From assembly GCA_014925825.1 (NCBI GenBank), contig JACGCK010000131.1, positions 1 to 64,000 of the forward strand: a stretch of 64,000 nucleotides of DNA. The letters run 5' to 3'. Below are positions 35,044 through 45,590 of the stretch, piece after piece (the stretch's first letter is position 1; each line of letters opens with the position of its first letter). The DNA comes from Pholiota molesta. Taxonomy: Eukaryota > Basidiomycota > Agaricomycetes > Agaricales > Strophariaceae. The notes beneath the pieces are model-generated. The model was not told the DNA's origin. It was given only the letters and a program-made list of their open reading frames with translations, and searched no databases. Both the position numbers and the translations under genes were made by a program.

Positions 35044-36387
35044 ATGGAATCAACAACGTCGCCATCTTCGTCCATCCTTGTACCCGAGCTTATTGATCTC
35101 TTCATCTCGAATGTCGCTGCCAGGAAATATGACGAGCCATTGGATTGGATCCAACGACGTGATCTGGCCTCGTGCGGCCTCGTGTCGAAGTCGTTCTACC
35201 TCCCTTCCCGAAAATATCTTTTCGCAACCATAATATTTCGTATCAAGTTTGAACAATATCGGGGACAACATTTCCGGTTTGCTAGCGAACTGGATGGAAT
35301 ACTATCCTCAAACCCTATGCTACAAGAGCAGATACATCACCTTGTCATCAAGTATGTCGAGGAGTCTTCTGATCCTCCATATCGTGATCCATATAGGAAT
35401 GCATCATTGGATACATACCTGGACTCTTCACATCGTGATGCATACCGAGAGCGCCAGGAAGCTCGGAAACTAGCTATGGTTGATGATTCCGGTGAAGAGA
35501 AGCTGCGCCGTATGATATCACTTCTTCCTGCTCTTAGAAAGTTATCCCTCGTCGGCAATTCATATCGCGTTCCTTGGGACGAAGCCGTGTTATCCCTCGT
35601 CGGCAATTCATATCGCATTCCTTGCAACGAAGCCGTGTTACTTATTTTGGAAGCCTTATCACTCTCCTGTCCTCATCTACACCGTCTCAGGTTCTCCCAG
35701 ATGCACCATGTTCCTGACAGATTCATCCAACGTTGGCCAAAAGTGGACGACCTCGAGCTTGACCGTACGGATCTCGGTATCCGAGCAGGAGATCTAATTT
35801 CTGGTACCTTCAAGTTGAATGGCTTATCTTTAAAGGGTGCTTTTGGTGAGTGGAATTGGCAACTTTACACACCAATTTTCTGAGAATGTTCTTAGCGAAC
35901 CATGTAAACTGGACGCTCTTGCTCTCGGACAGATGTTTCGAGCCTTGAAAAATCTCGATATTACCGAAGAAATGAAATCGGTCGACCTATTCCCGCAGAT
36001 CGCTCATTTCTGATGCCCAAGGAAGACGAGTTGAACATCCGAAATATCTCCATATCGATCGATGGCTCCGTAGACTACATGCTCGAATTATTACAGATTC
36101 TTCAAGGACAAGAGAGATATGGTCACAAGTCGACACAGCATGGACAAGCCCGCAGTACTCCTTACTTGCAAGGGTCTCAATTCACATTTCACTTTATTTC
36201 CAGCGCCCGTACTCTTCCTGGATCCGGGACAAAGAAACCCTAAAACTCATTCAGAATGCTCGTCACGTCTTCTTCCCTTGGTATCTTCTTCACATCCATA
36301 GATCTTAATTTCTCTGTTAAGATTCATTTTACGAACCTTCATTTCGCATGGGACACTCACAGTGGTACTTCTGATATCGGCGTCTGA
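35044..36387 (+). pseudogene. F-box-like gene, second copy, 3' part broken
   Basis: Close relative of the gene at 18516. Exon 1 (35044..35845) is open and carries the F-box-like start (LVPELIDLFIS, DLASCGLVSKSFYLPSRKYLF) and the LLPALRKLSLVGNS repeat region. After the intron (GT at 35846, AG before 35896) the frame soon stops. Homologous pieces continue in other frames: DALALGQMFRALKNLDI, then the SSRLLPLVSSS block, and a final WDTHSGTSD-like end at TGA 36385-36387. The first ~270 residues could still be translated. An internal 48-bp duplication lies at 35542-35637. Confidence 0.7.
35542..35637 (+). repeat. 48-bp in-frame tandem duplication
   Basis: Two adjacent 48-bp units (35542-35589, 35590-35637) each encode 16 residues around SLVGNSYR. 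They differ at a few positions and keep the frame. The homologous gene at 18516 has a single copy, so the duplication is specific to this locus. Confidence 0.85.
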
Positions 36388-36619
36388 GTCAATTTCCATT
36401 CCACATAGATAATATTCTGGTAACCTTGGTAGTGTAGAGTAAGGTGAGAATATCATTGGCGCAAGTAAACACGAGTTTCATTTCTTGGGATGAAATAAGT
36501 CGTCGACCTTCGTCTTCATATCATCGCAAAGCTTGAAGAATAGTGATGTATACTGGCAAGCAGGGTCAGGCATTGTATCAAAGGCGGTCGAGGTTTGGAT
36601 AGTGCAGCTTTGAGTTCTT

Positions 36620-37556
36620 CTACCACTTCCATTCCTTCAGCTCTTGGATCGTCGTTAGCATGGAAATTTTGCAAGCATAACAGGCTACTGGCTGTAAGGA
36701 TGTCGAGAAATATGAATACGGAGGTCGCCCACTAGCCCTTGCCACCGCGGAGCTCAGCACAATTTTTGTAGCGTCTTCAAAATCGCGTCCCATGCATTTC
36801 GATAGGTAAGCTAAAAATCCAGAATATGAATTTTTGTCGGACTCGAGGCGACACTAGATAAGTAAGCCTACCCAGGGAATAACGTAGCGATATGGTAATT
36901 GTTCGACCACCTTAATCGTTGGTAATCTTGCTAAATGTGGGGCAACCTCTTTGATGAGTTTTAAATGACCGTGCTTGGCTGCGTGAGTTAAAATTTCGAT
37001 GGGATATTCGGCGAGGAATTGCCTATCCAATACATACTCGAGTGAGCAACTGGAAACGCACTTCATACCCTTGCACTAAACTGGATAACACGCACCTCAT
37101 CTGCATTTTGCAAACATTAATCGCAGAAAACACCTCATACTTCTCCGCCGCTTCCGCCAGTTCCTCGAGTTCGTTAAAGTCGAGCTCTTCGACATCCGGA
37201 TGTCTTCTCGGGTGTACAAATCCAAACAAGATGCGCAAAACACGACAGGGCTCAGTCAAATGAACCATTTCTCCGAATGTGTCGAATTCTGACCCGGGAA
37301 ACGCTCCAGTGTTCGCCTCGAGGAACTTTCTCTGCATCTGAAAATGAACGCCATCTGAAGAGCAAAACATGACGTCGGCATCTGCGTCTATGACTATTTA
37401 TTGTGATTTAATCAACATTTCCGTTCGATGTAGAAGTAAATGACTACACACATAAGAATCTATACCTGCTGGAGATGCTGATACTTTGTTGTCGGGCTAC
37501 ATGTTCTTATCGGCCGATATCTCGAGACCTTTCCAAACTTCGAGTAGTTCGGACAT
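36620..37556 (-). pseudogene. BTB/POZ domain protein gene, broken
   Basis: BTB/POZ proteins act as dimerising adaptors, often for Cul3 ubiquitin ligases. Minus strand from the ATG at 37556. An in-frame TAG follows after about 19 codons. The donor near 37464 joins in phase to DADADVMFCSSDGVHFQ, then FPGSEFDTFGEMVHL and KYEVFSAINVCKMQMR. The donor at 37095 joins in phase to exon 36872..37022 (QFLAEYPIEILTHAAK, ending YVIPW). A further exon near 36805-36620 continues TYRNAWDAILKTLQK and, after one more shift, ELKEW. The order matches the typical mushroom BTB family. Nonsense and frameshift changes make it a probable pseudogene, though single-base consensus errors could explain both. Confidence 0.7.
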
Positions 37557-38011
37557 CCACTATATGGGAGGAAGAAGAGTGTGGGGTATCGATTCAGGAG
37601 CACAGTATAAATGTGTTGGAGTCATAAGCTCTCAGATAAAGAAAACAGCTCAAGAATGCCAGTGTACAATTCTGACGAGAGTTGGCAAGAACAACGATAT
37701 GAAAGCTGTGGGAAAGCTGTGTTCGCCAGTTACATACAATTTCACAGGGTCAGGGTGCCTGGTTGCTCTGCAAGTAAGTCAAGTTCTTGTACTTCGACAA
37801 AGACATCCGAAATACTCCGTTATGTTGGGAGCGTAATAAAAAGGAGGTTAGAAGCAAAATATCAGTGGAGTGAATGCAATAAGAGCATCCAATCAATGGA
37901 TTTCATTCTATTCCTCGGGGGAGCACTGTAATAATATATACTGTAAGAATTGTAAAATGGTCCTGACATCCAGTCGCTTTCGATATGCAAATGCCAAATT
38001 AGAATATATCA
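37557..38011. other. Intergenic, nothing supported
   Basis: Short frames only. Likely shared upstream region of the BTB gene and 3' flank of the P450. Confidence 0.4.
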
Positions 38012-40062
38012 TCATGCAAGACCAAGAACCTTTTCAACGTTATCATGGCGAGGAAGCATCTTGATGCGAAAGGGAACTGGAGATCGGCCAGATAGTCCGT
38101 CATATTCCTTCAAATCTATCTTCTCTTCAGGGATTTCTTCCATTCTGAAGGCCCAAAGCATGCGGGCAATAGCCAGGAATACTTCCCGCTCCGCGACCCA
38201 CATTCCTGGACAGATCCGGCGGCTACACAAGACCATGGTCTTAGTACGGAAAGGATAAAGGATTGTGAGCACCTTACCCAACACCGAATATCCAATGATC
38301 CCTCTCGTTCGGATTGGCCAAGTTGGCCGATTCAGACGAGAGTGTCGAATCGTTGATGTAGCGTTCGGATATTTATATCTCAGCGCTTAGCGCCAAATGA
38401 GGTTATTTTTGAGCGGTAAAACTCACCTCAAATGTTGAGGATCTCGATGCCTCTGAGGATCGTGGTGCATGGTATACTATATACAATATTGAATAATTGA
38501 GAAAAATGCAGAGAAATTTTAAACCTTAGACGCACGGTATTTAGACAAGAACAGTGTCTTTGGGAATAAATTGACCGCGGTACGTGAAGTCTTGAGAGCT
38601 GACATGGGGCGTTCCGAGCCAGAAAGGATTGTGGGTGCGCTCAACCTCCTGCAGACAGCAAACAATCAAATTATGCAGGAGTAAGGATACGTATTGTTTA
38701 CTTTATTATTGCATGGATGTACGGTAGATCTTTCTCATCGTCGATTGTTGGCAGACGGTTTCGTCCAACAATGCCATCGAGCTCTGCGTGCGCCTTTGCC
38801 TGAATTTCGGGATAGGCAGGTATGAGTGCAGAGAACCACTGCATAATTGAAGCCGTCTGGTAAGAAAGAATATCAACTGATGCACAATCACAAATGCGAC
38901 TGCTTGCTAACCGTTTCGACACCTCCAATCATGAATCCGGAGCACATAATGGTTATGTCTAGATCGTCGAGCCCCTGTTTGTCCTTGGCTTCGAGAAGAG
39001 TTTTGACGACACAATCCGGGACTTCATCGCCACGTTTCATTCTCTCGTCGATGTCGTTGATCATCCCACCGTATGTCGCGACCAGGTCTGCGTGTAATTT
39101 TTGGCTGCGAGTCTTCATATAAGTGGGGACATTTGGAGGATAGGCAAAAAATCGACGAGATTGGACACTGGACCGGTGCAGTTCCTGCTCGGGTAATTAT
39201 TAGTAGGTGGATACGTTAAACGTGTGGTCCAACAACTGACATAAATTCTCGGGAAAGGCGCAGGGCTTCGGCCACAAGAGGATGTCAATGGTGTCCGTGC
39301 GCATACCGAAAGTGATCGTCAACATGTTGTTGAGGGAGCAGCGACCGGCGTGTGGCTGTGGGTTTATCGGAAGCTGGCCACCTTGACTGTGAGAGTATAG
39401 GTCGTGAACGAGTACCGTGGCCTCATAGTCAAGGACGTTCGTGTATCCGTCAACGGCAGTCTTGTTGAGCCAAATCTTCGCCAATCGACGGTGGGTCTTC
39501 CTATTTGCAGCGCAATCAGGATTGATAGTTTTCAGTTATATATATAAAATAAGCTTGCCAGCGATTGTTGTATGGCGTGACGGTAATTCCCCGCCCGACA
39601 AATATGATTTGGGATTTGAGGAACATCTCTTTCCTCGAAGAGAATATGGAGCCGTTGGTGACCATCAAATCCTTTGCGATCTGAGGGTCGGAAATAATCA
39701 TGAAGAGCTGGTTTCCGAGCCATAGAGAATAGAGGGCGCCAAATTCATGAGCCCAGTTATCAGCGTAAGCTCTGGGTAGTTCGTGAGGAACGGAAAGGAT
39801 CCTGGAGGTGGAACATCAGGAGAATGTCAGCAGCGGAGATCTTAAATTTGGCTTGGACCACGTACCTAAATGGGAAGACCAACTGGGCCGTTGGGTATCG
39901 AATTGCCCTTCTCGTCGGTGAGAGATTCGTGATAAAGATCCGCGACGCAGGTACACACTATGGACAAAGGGAGGTCCATAGGAAGACGGAGATGCCTCTA
40001 TCAAGTCCGCTACCGTGAAAATCGCTGGACTGAGCAATGGCTTCTACGCTGGTGTTATTCAT
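38012..40062 (-). CDS. Cytochrome P450 monooxygenase (at least one frame break)
   Basis: Haem-thiolate oxygenase, normally anchored in the ER. Read from about 40062 (MNNTSVEAIAQS) through a weak hydrophobic N-terminal segment. Landmarks in order: a proline-rich hinge GPVGLPI then LG, SFPFLTNYPEL, the C-helix region NNRW then KTHRRLAKIW, I-helix FMIGGVET (39000-38900 area), K-helix ExxR as EVERTHNPFW, the PERY motif (LRPERYIND), and the haem loop FGVG...RRICPG split by an intron whose AG lies near 38229. Ends at TGA 38012. Several introns of 50-60 bp interrupt it; exact borders were not all fixed. One base seems lost in a T run near 39873 (ATTTTAGG read as ATTTAGG), and the first exon also fails to join in frame. 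Substrate unknown. Confidence 0.75.
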
Positions 40063-40473
40063 TTCGGATATACGATGAGTATAATCTTCTTGATCCTCCA
40101 CTATTTATCAACTTTCAGTTTTGCTGATGTCTACAGTTTTGGAATGCAATTGCTGTGATTGAATGCATAATGAATTATCAAGTTTTCCATGCTCCGGGCA
40201 GCACTGGTACACTATGCTGTGCATACACTTGAGTTCCATGCAAGATCTACATGGTACAAAGTTACTTTGACGTGCGCCATAATTGCGGCTTGCCAATGTG
40301 TGCACTCGCCCGACAATTCTTCTGGACGCCACATGTATTTCAATATGGCACACAAATGCATATGTTCTGGTTGCCGAAATCAATGTAGAGAAAACCCAGA
40401 TGACAGACAAATAGCCATATTCTACCTCCTTTTTGCAGCTGGCGCAGGGTAATAGCGCGCCAAAAAGACGCCC
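40063..40473. other. Intergenic, nothing supported
   Basis: No motif-bearing frame. Probably the upstream region of the P450. Confidence 0.4.
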
Positions 40474-40800
40474 TTCGACTCTGTCATTGGTCGTCTAGAT
40501 TTATCAGCCGGCCTCACCATAAGATTGTCCTTTGGGACGACCACCCTCATCCTCAGTTGCGGAGACTCATGCGAAAACACATCATCCGTGCAATAAATAA
40601 ATTAGGGAATTGGACATGTCCAATTGTCCAGAAAAAATCCGAAACAAACGTTCCACAGCCCTAGTCTCCTGAAGCAGACTCCGATATGATATCAATGTTG
40701 ATGATGAGTCGATCAACTACCATATGGACCATGGGCGTCTATCGCCAACATGCACACCAAATGCTCGATTCCAATCCGTTTCCTACGTCAATCGAAATGC
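40474..40800 (+). repeat. Local direct duplication, unit A (empty site)
   Basis: Matches 40802-41057 plus 41424-41530: ATTGTCCTTTGGG, CGGAGACTCA, AATAAATAAATTAGA, TTCCACAGCCCTAGT, GATATCAATG, GAGTCGATCAACTA. It contains the uninterrupted version of the site where the solo LTR sits in unit B. Confidence 0.8.
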
Positions 40801-40801
40801 T

Positions 40802-41530
40802 CCTTCGACTCTGTCATTGGGCGTTTAGATTATCAGCAGCGGCCGCAGCCATAACATTGTCCTTTGGGCGACCATCCTCATCCTTCAGTTGGTGCGGAGA
40901 CTCAGGTGTAATAAATAAATTAGAGAGGCGAATATCTGAGCACTTTGTCTGTGTCCTTCTGATCCAATGAGTCAATACACCTCCTCAGAAAAGAAGAAAC
41001 CGAACAAGTGTTCCACAGCCCTAGTATCCTCAAGTAGAATCCAATATGATATCAATGTGTTGGAATTATAAAGCGCTGTGCGAGCGCGCGCTTAAATGCA
41101 CTAAGCACCGCGGCGAAGAATCCCATTATGGTTTGATTCTATTCTCACTTTTATTTTCGTTCTTTTGCAAACATTTTCTGCATTCTGTAGTACACATATT
41201 ACAAAGTGTTCTAGTTACGAAGTAGTCATCCATTTGCCTCAGGAGCTCATGTAGCAGTGGAGTCTGCCCCGAGCTGGCCGAGCCTCGATTCCATTCAGTA
41301 GCACAGCCTCCTGTCCGCTCTCGCCGTCGCGTGCTCAGGCCGCGCTCGACGCGCTATCCAGCCCACGCATCCTAAATAGGCTGACTGGCCTCCTCCAACG
41401 CGGGCGCTTATTGCAACACAATGGTGATCCTGAGTCGATCAACTATCATATGTCAGGAACACGGCCCTCGGGCGTCTACGATGCACTGGCCGCCACATGC
41501 ACACCTCCTCCGGTCCCGTCCGTTTCCCAT
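40802..41530 (+). repeat. Local direct duplication, unit B (carries solo LTR)
   Basis: Second copy of 40474-40800, split by a 361-bp LTR and its 5-bp target duplication. Confidence 0.8.
41058..41418. mobile_element. Solo LTR of a retrotransposon
   Basis: 361 bp starting TGTTGGAATT and ending ATTGCAACA (TG...CA ends, short inverted TGTTG/CAACA). Flanked by the 5-bp direct repeat CAATG at 41053-41057 and 41419-41423. The duplicated copy of the locus at 40474-40800 has the same flanks without the insert, which confirms both borders. No internal retrotransposon sequence remains, so it arose by LTR-LTR recombination. Orientation not determined. Confidence 0.85.
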
Positions 41531-42059
41531 GTCACTATGTATGTCAATCTGACCCGCAGCCTACGCTAACCTTATGTAGATGACGCCGGGTCCTGAGAGA
41601 CCTACTACATATACCCAGCGTGTCAATGGAGAGCAGGTTATTCCTCCCATGCATTTCTTCAGAGGCGTTATGTCCTCGATGGGTGGTTAATCTATCGGCT
41701 GTCGGGTCGAGATGTTAAATGGAGAGCCTGCATAGGAAGTAAGGGAAAAAATGGACTTCATCGTTGGTTTTGGACAGACGTACTAGTAAGTAGCGCCACT
41801 TACTAGTACGGCTCGATGTATGCGTCAGTTGTGGCCGACATCCGTTGGCGTCTGAGAAAGCTAAATGAATGTGTATTTTGGGTGTAATTGAACGTCGGGG
41901 ACGAAGATCCCATGAACTGCTCTACTCGGGTCTACTTGGCAGATACCTGACAACTTCGAAGTTCGCGCATAGAGTAGCGCTCAAAGAGCTTTTTCTTTTT
42001 TCAATTGAAATCCATTTACCTAGGCTGAGAACAGAAGCTGAGAAGCTGCTCGGCGAGTG
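41531..42059. other. Intergenic, nothing supported
   Basis: Contains a short palindromic stretch near 41786-41812 (TACTAGTAAG and its complement around a CGCCA loop). No gene seen. Confidence 0.35.
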
Positions 42060-42244
42060 TATTTTCTTGTGCTCTGAAATCGTTCCGGCGCGATGCATAT
42101 GTATTCCATTCTGCATGTAGATCACATCCGAGCACCGTGCATCTTCTGCAACCCTAATAATCATTTTAACACGTAGTGACAGCTTGCGCAATGGGGAAAG
42201 GGACAAGTAAATAGATTTCAGATATGGCAATGCCACATCGTCAA

Positions 42245-42335
42245 TCAAACGCGGACGTCTGTTTCTCTCCCGTCAAACTGCCGCCGTCCGTCTCTCTCCC
42301 GTAAACTGCCGCCATCCGTTTCTCCCCGTTACGCT
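42245..42335. repeat. Short tandem repeat at the 3' end of HPP copy 1
   Basis: About 2.5 units of roughly 30 bp around CGGGAGAGA and GGCGGCAGTTT (minus strand). Copy 2 has a single unit at the equivalent place. Confidence 0.65.
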
Positions 42336-43054
42336 TCCAGAGTCGGGGTGGCGCCCGCAGTGGCGCCCGGTGTGGGCTCCGCACCCGGGGCGGCCTCGGC
42401 GCGAACCAGAAGACGGGGTATCTGCGCTGGATGTTGTTCGTGATCAGCGCCACCGCGAGCGCGAGCGTGGAGGACAGGAGGACGACGGGGAGGTAGTACC
42501 AGCCCATGTCGCGGATGTCCGGGTTGACAGCGGCGAGGAGCGCCGTCGCGCCTGTTCCGTGCGCGGGGGTGTGATCAGTGCACTGTGCAGACAGGCGTGT
42601 ATGTTTTGGACTTGCCTGCAGGGGGGTGCGTGGTGCCCGTGATCTGCATGATCACCACCGCCGTCGCGCAGGAGAGCGAGCCCGCGAGCCAGAGCAGGCT
42701 CTGGAAGCGCGCCTCCGTCGGGAGGAGGTGGAACAGCTTGGTGATGCACACGCCCGTCAGCGCGCCGAGGAAGTGCCCGCCGAAGAGGCTGCGCGGCTGC
42801 GCGAGCGGCGCGTCCACCGCGCCGTAAATCAGGACCGCGCTCGCGCCCTAGCGGAGCCGTCAGGGGGCCTCCCGGCAGCGGGTAAAGATGGATGGGGCAC
42901 GTACGTAACTGGCGATGACGGTCGGGACGCCGCGCTCGATGAAGTAGTGCGCTTGCCCGAAGACAGCTTGCAATAGCGAGATCCCCCCGAATGCGCCGAT
43001 GAAGGACCAGAGGTAGATGATGTAGTCGGGGCGCTTGGGCGGAGGGCTGCTGCG

Positions 43055-43062
43055 GTAACCTA
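43055..43062. repeat. Target-site duplication of the transposon in HPP copy 1 (left)
   Basis: GTAACCTA; the same 8-mer is at 43685-43692. In copy 2 the site is present once (GTAGCCTA on the corresponding strand). Confidence 0.85.
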
Positions 43063-43684
43063 GGAGTCGTGACAAGAATGGTGGAAGTGGAAGTCGGGAA
43101 CTGAGCTCCACTTCCTCTCGACTTCCACTTTCCCACATCGACTTCCCCTTTCCCGCCCATTGCCTGGGCCGCCTTGCATCCCGCCATCCAATGCCACCCC
43201 GACGCGTCACCCGAATGACAAGCAATGCCACGCATGTCCCTCCCCTCCCGACGCGTTGCCGACCCGCGTCGTCGCTGAACACGAGGACTTCAAAGTTGTA
43301 GACAATTTTCTCATGTAGAAGTAGATGTAAGGTATCTTTTGCACTTGAATTGAAATTTTTTGGATGGCTGCAGCAGTTTTCGCGCACTCAACTTAGTTCA
43401 TTCATTGTATGACCTCAAATTTCAAGTGTAGATTAGGTATCTATGGCCCTGAATTTTCTGAACAAAGAAAGGCGGGAGGAGGGCGGGTGGACCGTTGGGA
43501 TAACCAAGTCAGTAGCCAAGAGGGCGGCGCGCGGCTCTTATACGGCGACGCCGTGCGCATCGCCGCGCCCTCGCTCTCGTTGTCAGTAGCTGCCGCGTAC
43601 GCCGAGTTCCACTTTCCCGTGACCTACCATCACTTCCACTTGCCATTTTCTCACTCCCACTTCCACCACTCTCGTATATACTCC
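43063..43684. mobile_element. Non-autonomous inverted-repeat DNA transposon (hAT-like by 8-bp duplication)
   Basis: 622 bp, flanked by the 8-bp repeat GTAACCTA. The ends are imperfect inverted repeats of about 30 bp beginning GGAGT and sharing TGGTGGAAGTGG. It contains no transposase frame. The interior is rich in CTTCCACTT-like repeats and homopolymer-poor GC sequence. The precise borders come from comparison with the uninterrupted HPP exon at 44531. An 8-bp duplication fits hAT elements, but the GGAGT terminus is not a classical hAT end, so the superfamily is uncertain. Confidence 0.8.
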
Positions 43685-43692
43685 GTAACCTA
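43685..43692. repeat. Target-site duplication of the transposon in HPP copy 1 (right)
   Basis: GTAACCTA, identical to 43055-43062. Confidence 0.85.
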
Positions 43693-43950
43693 GCCAGCGA
43701 CTGATCACTGGGGGAAGTCACGAAAGTCGATTCGGAGAGGCTATCTCAATGGTATGTATGTCTATGTATGTCTGTGTTCAAACTTCAATAGAAAAAAAAA
43801 ATATCATCCCTTGAGGGTCGAAAGGAGCGGATGGGATGTGTCACTGTCTGAGTCTAGTAGTCTACTAGTGCTATGATTCTATGTCAAAAACAAAACAAAC
43901 AAAAAACACAAGTGAAATCAAAACAACAGTAATATAATGTGGACCGTCAT

Positions 43951-44021
43951 ACACCGAAGGGGAGTCGAACCCCTGCCGCTTGCTTGGAAGGCAAGCATGA
44001 TAACCGCTTCACCATCGGTGT
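43951..44021 (-). tRNA. tRNA-Gly (anticodon UCC)
   Basis: 71-nt cloverleaf read on the minus strand. Acceptor stem ACACCGA pairs with TCGGTGT; D stem GTGA/TCAT; anticodon stem CTTGC/GCAAG with loop CTTCCAA, giving anticodon TCC; T arm AGGGG-TTCGACT-CCCCT. No intron. A T-run usable as a Pol III terminator lies about 27 nt downstream (AAAA at 43920-43923 on the plus strand), with a longer one at 43901-43906. It sits in the spacer between the two HPP copies. Confidence 0.92.
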
Positions 44022-44530
44022 GGATAAAGAAGAAAGAATTGTGGAATTTATATTGGATTGACCTGTCGCCCTGCCTCGAAATTCCTTGAAGCAAACTTCC
44101 TCAATCCGAACCATTTATACTGCGTAACGAAAAGAAGAACATGGTGAGAGATCTTGGATCATATCCAATCTTTTTTTCGCGATTCCGTATCCTTCCGTAT
44201 CCATTCTTGGAAGTTGGCCCACCTGATCGGAGCCGCCCGGCTACGGCGAGAGGCAAGACCCTTCTGACCAATTTGCTCGGAGCAACTCTGCTCAACTGTA
44301 TTCATGGCTTCCAACGAAAAGCCCGCACCATCTTACTCACACTCCTTCCACAACCCGCGTGCATCGGTCGCATCGCCCCTCTATTCCAAACGGCGAGGTT
44401 GCTTTTAACAGGTGTGTTGCATAAATGGACTCAAGCCCATCACAATTTAAAATTCAACTTTAGCGCGTATTGCCATCTTTTAGCGTTTGAACTTAGTTTG
44501 AACCCACATACATACATACATACCATTGAG
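44022..44530 (+). other. Spacer with a possible orphan first exon, and HPP copy 2 promoter
   Basis: A 34-codon frame starts at ATG 44304 (MASNEKPAPSYSHSF) and ends soon after a possible splice site; it may be a severed N-terminal exon. 44485-44530 is shared with the 5' flank of HPP copy 1, including a CATA tandem run. Confidence 0.35.
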
Positions 44531-45590
44531 ATGGCCTCTCCGAACCGACTCTCGCGACTCCCCCCAGTGATCAGTCGCTGGCTAGGCTACCGCAGCAGCC
44601 CTCCGCCCAAGCGCCCCGACTACATCATCTACCTCTGGTCCTTCATCGGCGCGTTCGGGGGGATCTCGCTATTGCAAGCTGTCTTCGGGCAAGCGCACTA
44701 CTTCATCGAGCGCGGCGTCCCGACCGTCATCGCCAGTTATGTACGTGCACCATCCATCTTAACCGCTGGCGGGAGGCCCCCCTGACGGCTCCGCTAGGGC
44801 GCGAGCGCGGTCCTGATTTACGGCGCGGTGGACGCGCCGCTCGCGCAGCCGCGCAGCCTCTTCGGCGGGCACTTCCTCGGCGCGCTGACGGGCGTGTGCA
44901 TCACTAAGCTGTTCCACCTCCTCCCGACGGAGGAGCGCTTCCAGAGCCTGCTCTGGCTCGCGGGCTCGCTCTCCTGCGCGACGGCGGTCGTGATCATGCA
45001 GATCACGGGCACCACGCACCCACCTGCAGGCAAGTCACCCACACAAAATTGCGCACAGTACACTGACCACACCCCTGCGCATGGAACAGGCGCGACGGCG
45101 CTCCTCGCCGCGGTCAACTCGGATGTCCGCGATATGGGCTGGTACTACCTCCCCGTCGTCCTCCTGTCCTCCACGCTCGCGCTCACGGTGGCGCTGATCA
45201 CGAACAACATCCAGCGCAGGTACCCCGTCTTCTGGTTCGCGCCGAGTCCGCCCCCGGGTGCCGCAGCGCCGCCTGCGAAGCCCACACCGGGCTCCACTGC
45301 GGTCGCCACCCCTGACTCTGGAAGCATGAAGGGAGAGAAACGACCGGCCGCAGTGTGATTGATGATGTGGTACTGCCATATATGAAATCTATTAACTTGT
45401 CTCTTTGCAACTGATGAACTAATTGTACAAGCTGTCACTACGTGTTAAAATGATTATAAGGGGCTGTAGAAGGAGTGCTTGGTCGATGTATGTAGCTATT
45501 ACATGTAGAATGGGATACATAGTAAGACATAGTAACATACGTATCGAGCTACGGTTGAATGGTTTCAGAGCACAAGAGCAAATTGTCACG
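44485..45590 (+). repeat. Inverted duplication, right arm
   Basis: Matches the reverse complement of 42060-43797 (minus its transposon). It includes the HPP gene plus 5' and 3' flanks; the 3' homology runs to TTTCAGAGCACAAGA near 45580. Confidence 0.85.
44531..45358 (+). CDS. HPP-family membrane protein, copy 2 (intact), 236 residues
   Basis: Small multi-spanning membrane protein. HPP family members have been linked to nitrite transport in plants and cyanobacteria; the fungal substrate is unproven. Exons 44531..44740, 44798..45029 and 45090..45358 total 711 nt. Features: a cytosolic-looking N-terminus with PPPKRPDYIIYLWSF, hydrophobic segments SFIGAFGGISLLQAVFG, SAVLIYGA, SLLWLAGSLSCATAVVIM and YLPVVLLSSTLALTVALI, the signature GTTHPPAGATALLAAV with the name-giving HPP, and a Pro/Ala-rich tail. 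Intron 2 starts with GC (GCAAGT), which is required for the HPPAGATA frame and is the same in copy 1. The frame is intact, in contrast to copy 1. Confidence 0.9.

Larger units (their letters stand above)
42241..43744 (-). pseudogene. HPP-family membrane protein gene, copy 1 (transposon-disrupted)
   Basis: HPP proteins are small multi-spanning membrane proteins; a plant member transports nitrite into chloroplasts. The gene matches the intact copy at 44531. Exon 1 should begin at 43744, but the start codon is ATA here where copy 2 has ATG. A 622-bp transposon splits exon 1 inside WLGYRSS. Exon 1 resumes to 42905; exon 2 is 42616..42847 and exon 3 runs from 42551. Exon 2 ends at a GC donor as in copy 2. 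After FWFAP one C is lost in a C run, so the C-terminus is shifted and reads on to 42241 through a short tandem repeat. An in-frame ATG inside the transposon (43138) could start a chimeric protein that keeps the whole HPP core. Confidence 0.85.
42060..43797 (-). repeat. Inverted duplication, left arm
   Basis: The reverse complement matches 44485-45590: an HPP gene with about 45 bp of 5' flank and 230 bp of 3' flank. The arm is interrupted by the 622-bp transposon at 43063-43684. Without the insert both arms are about 1.1 kb. Confidence 0.85.
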
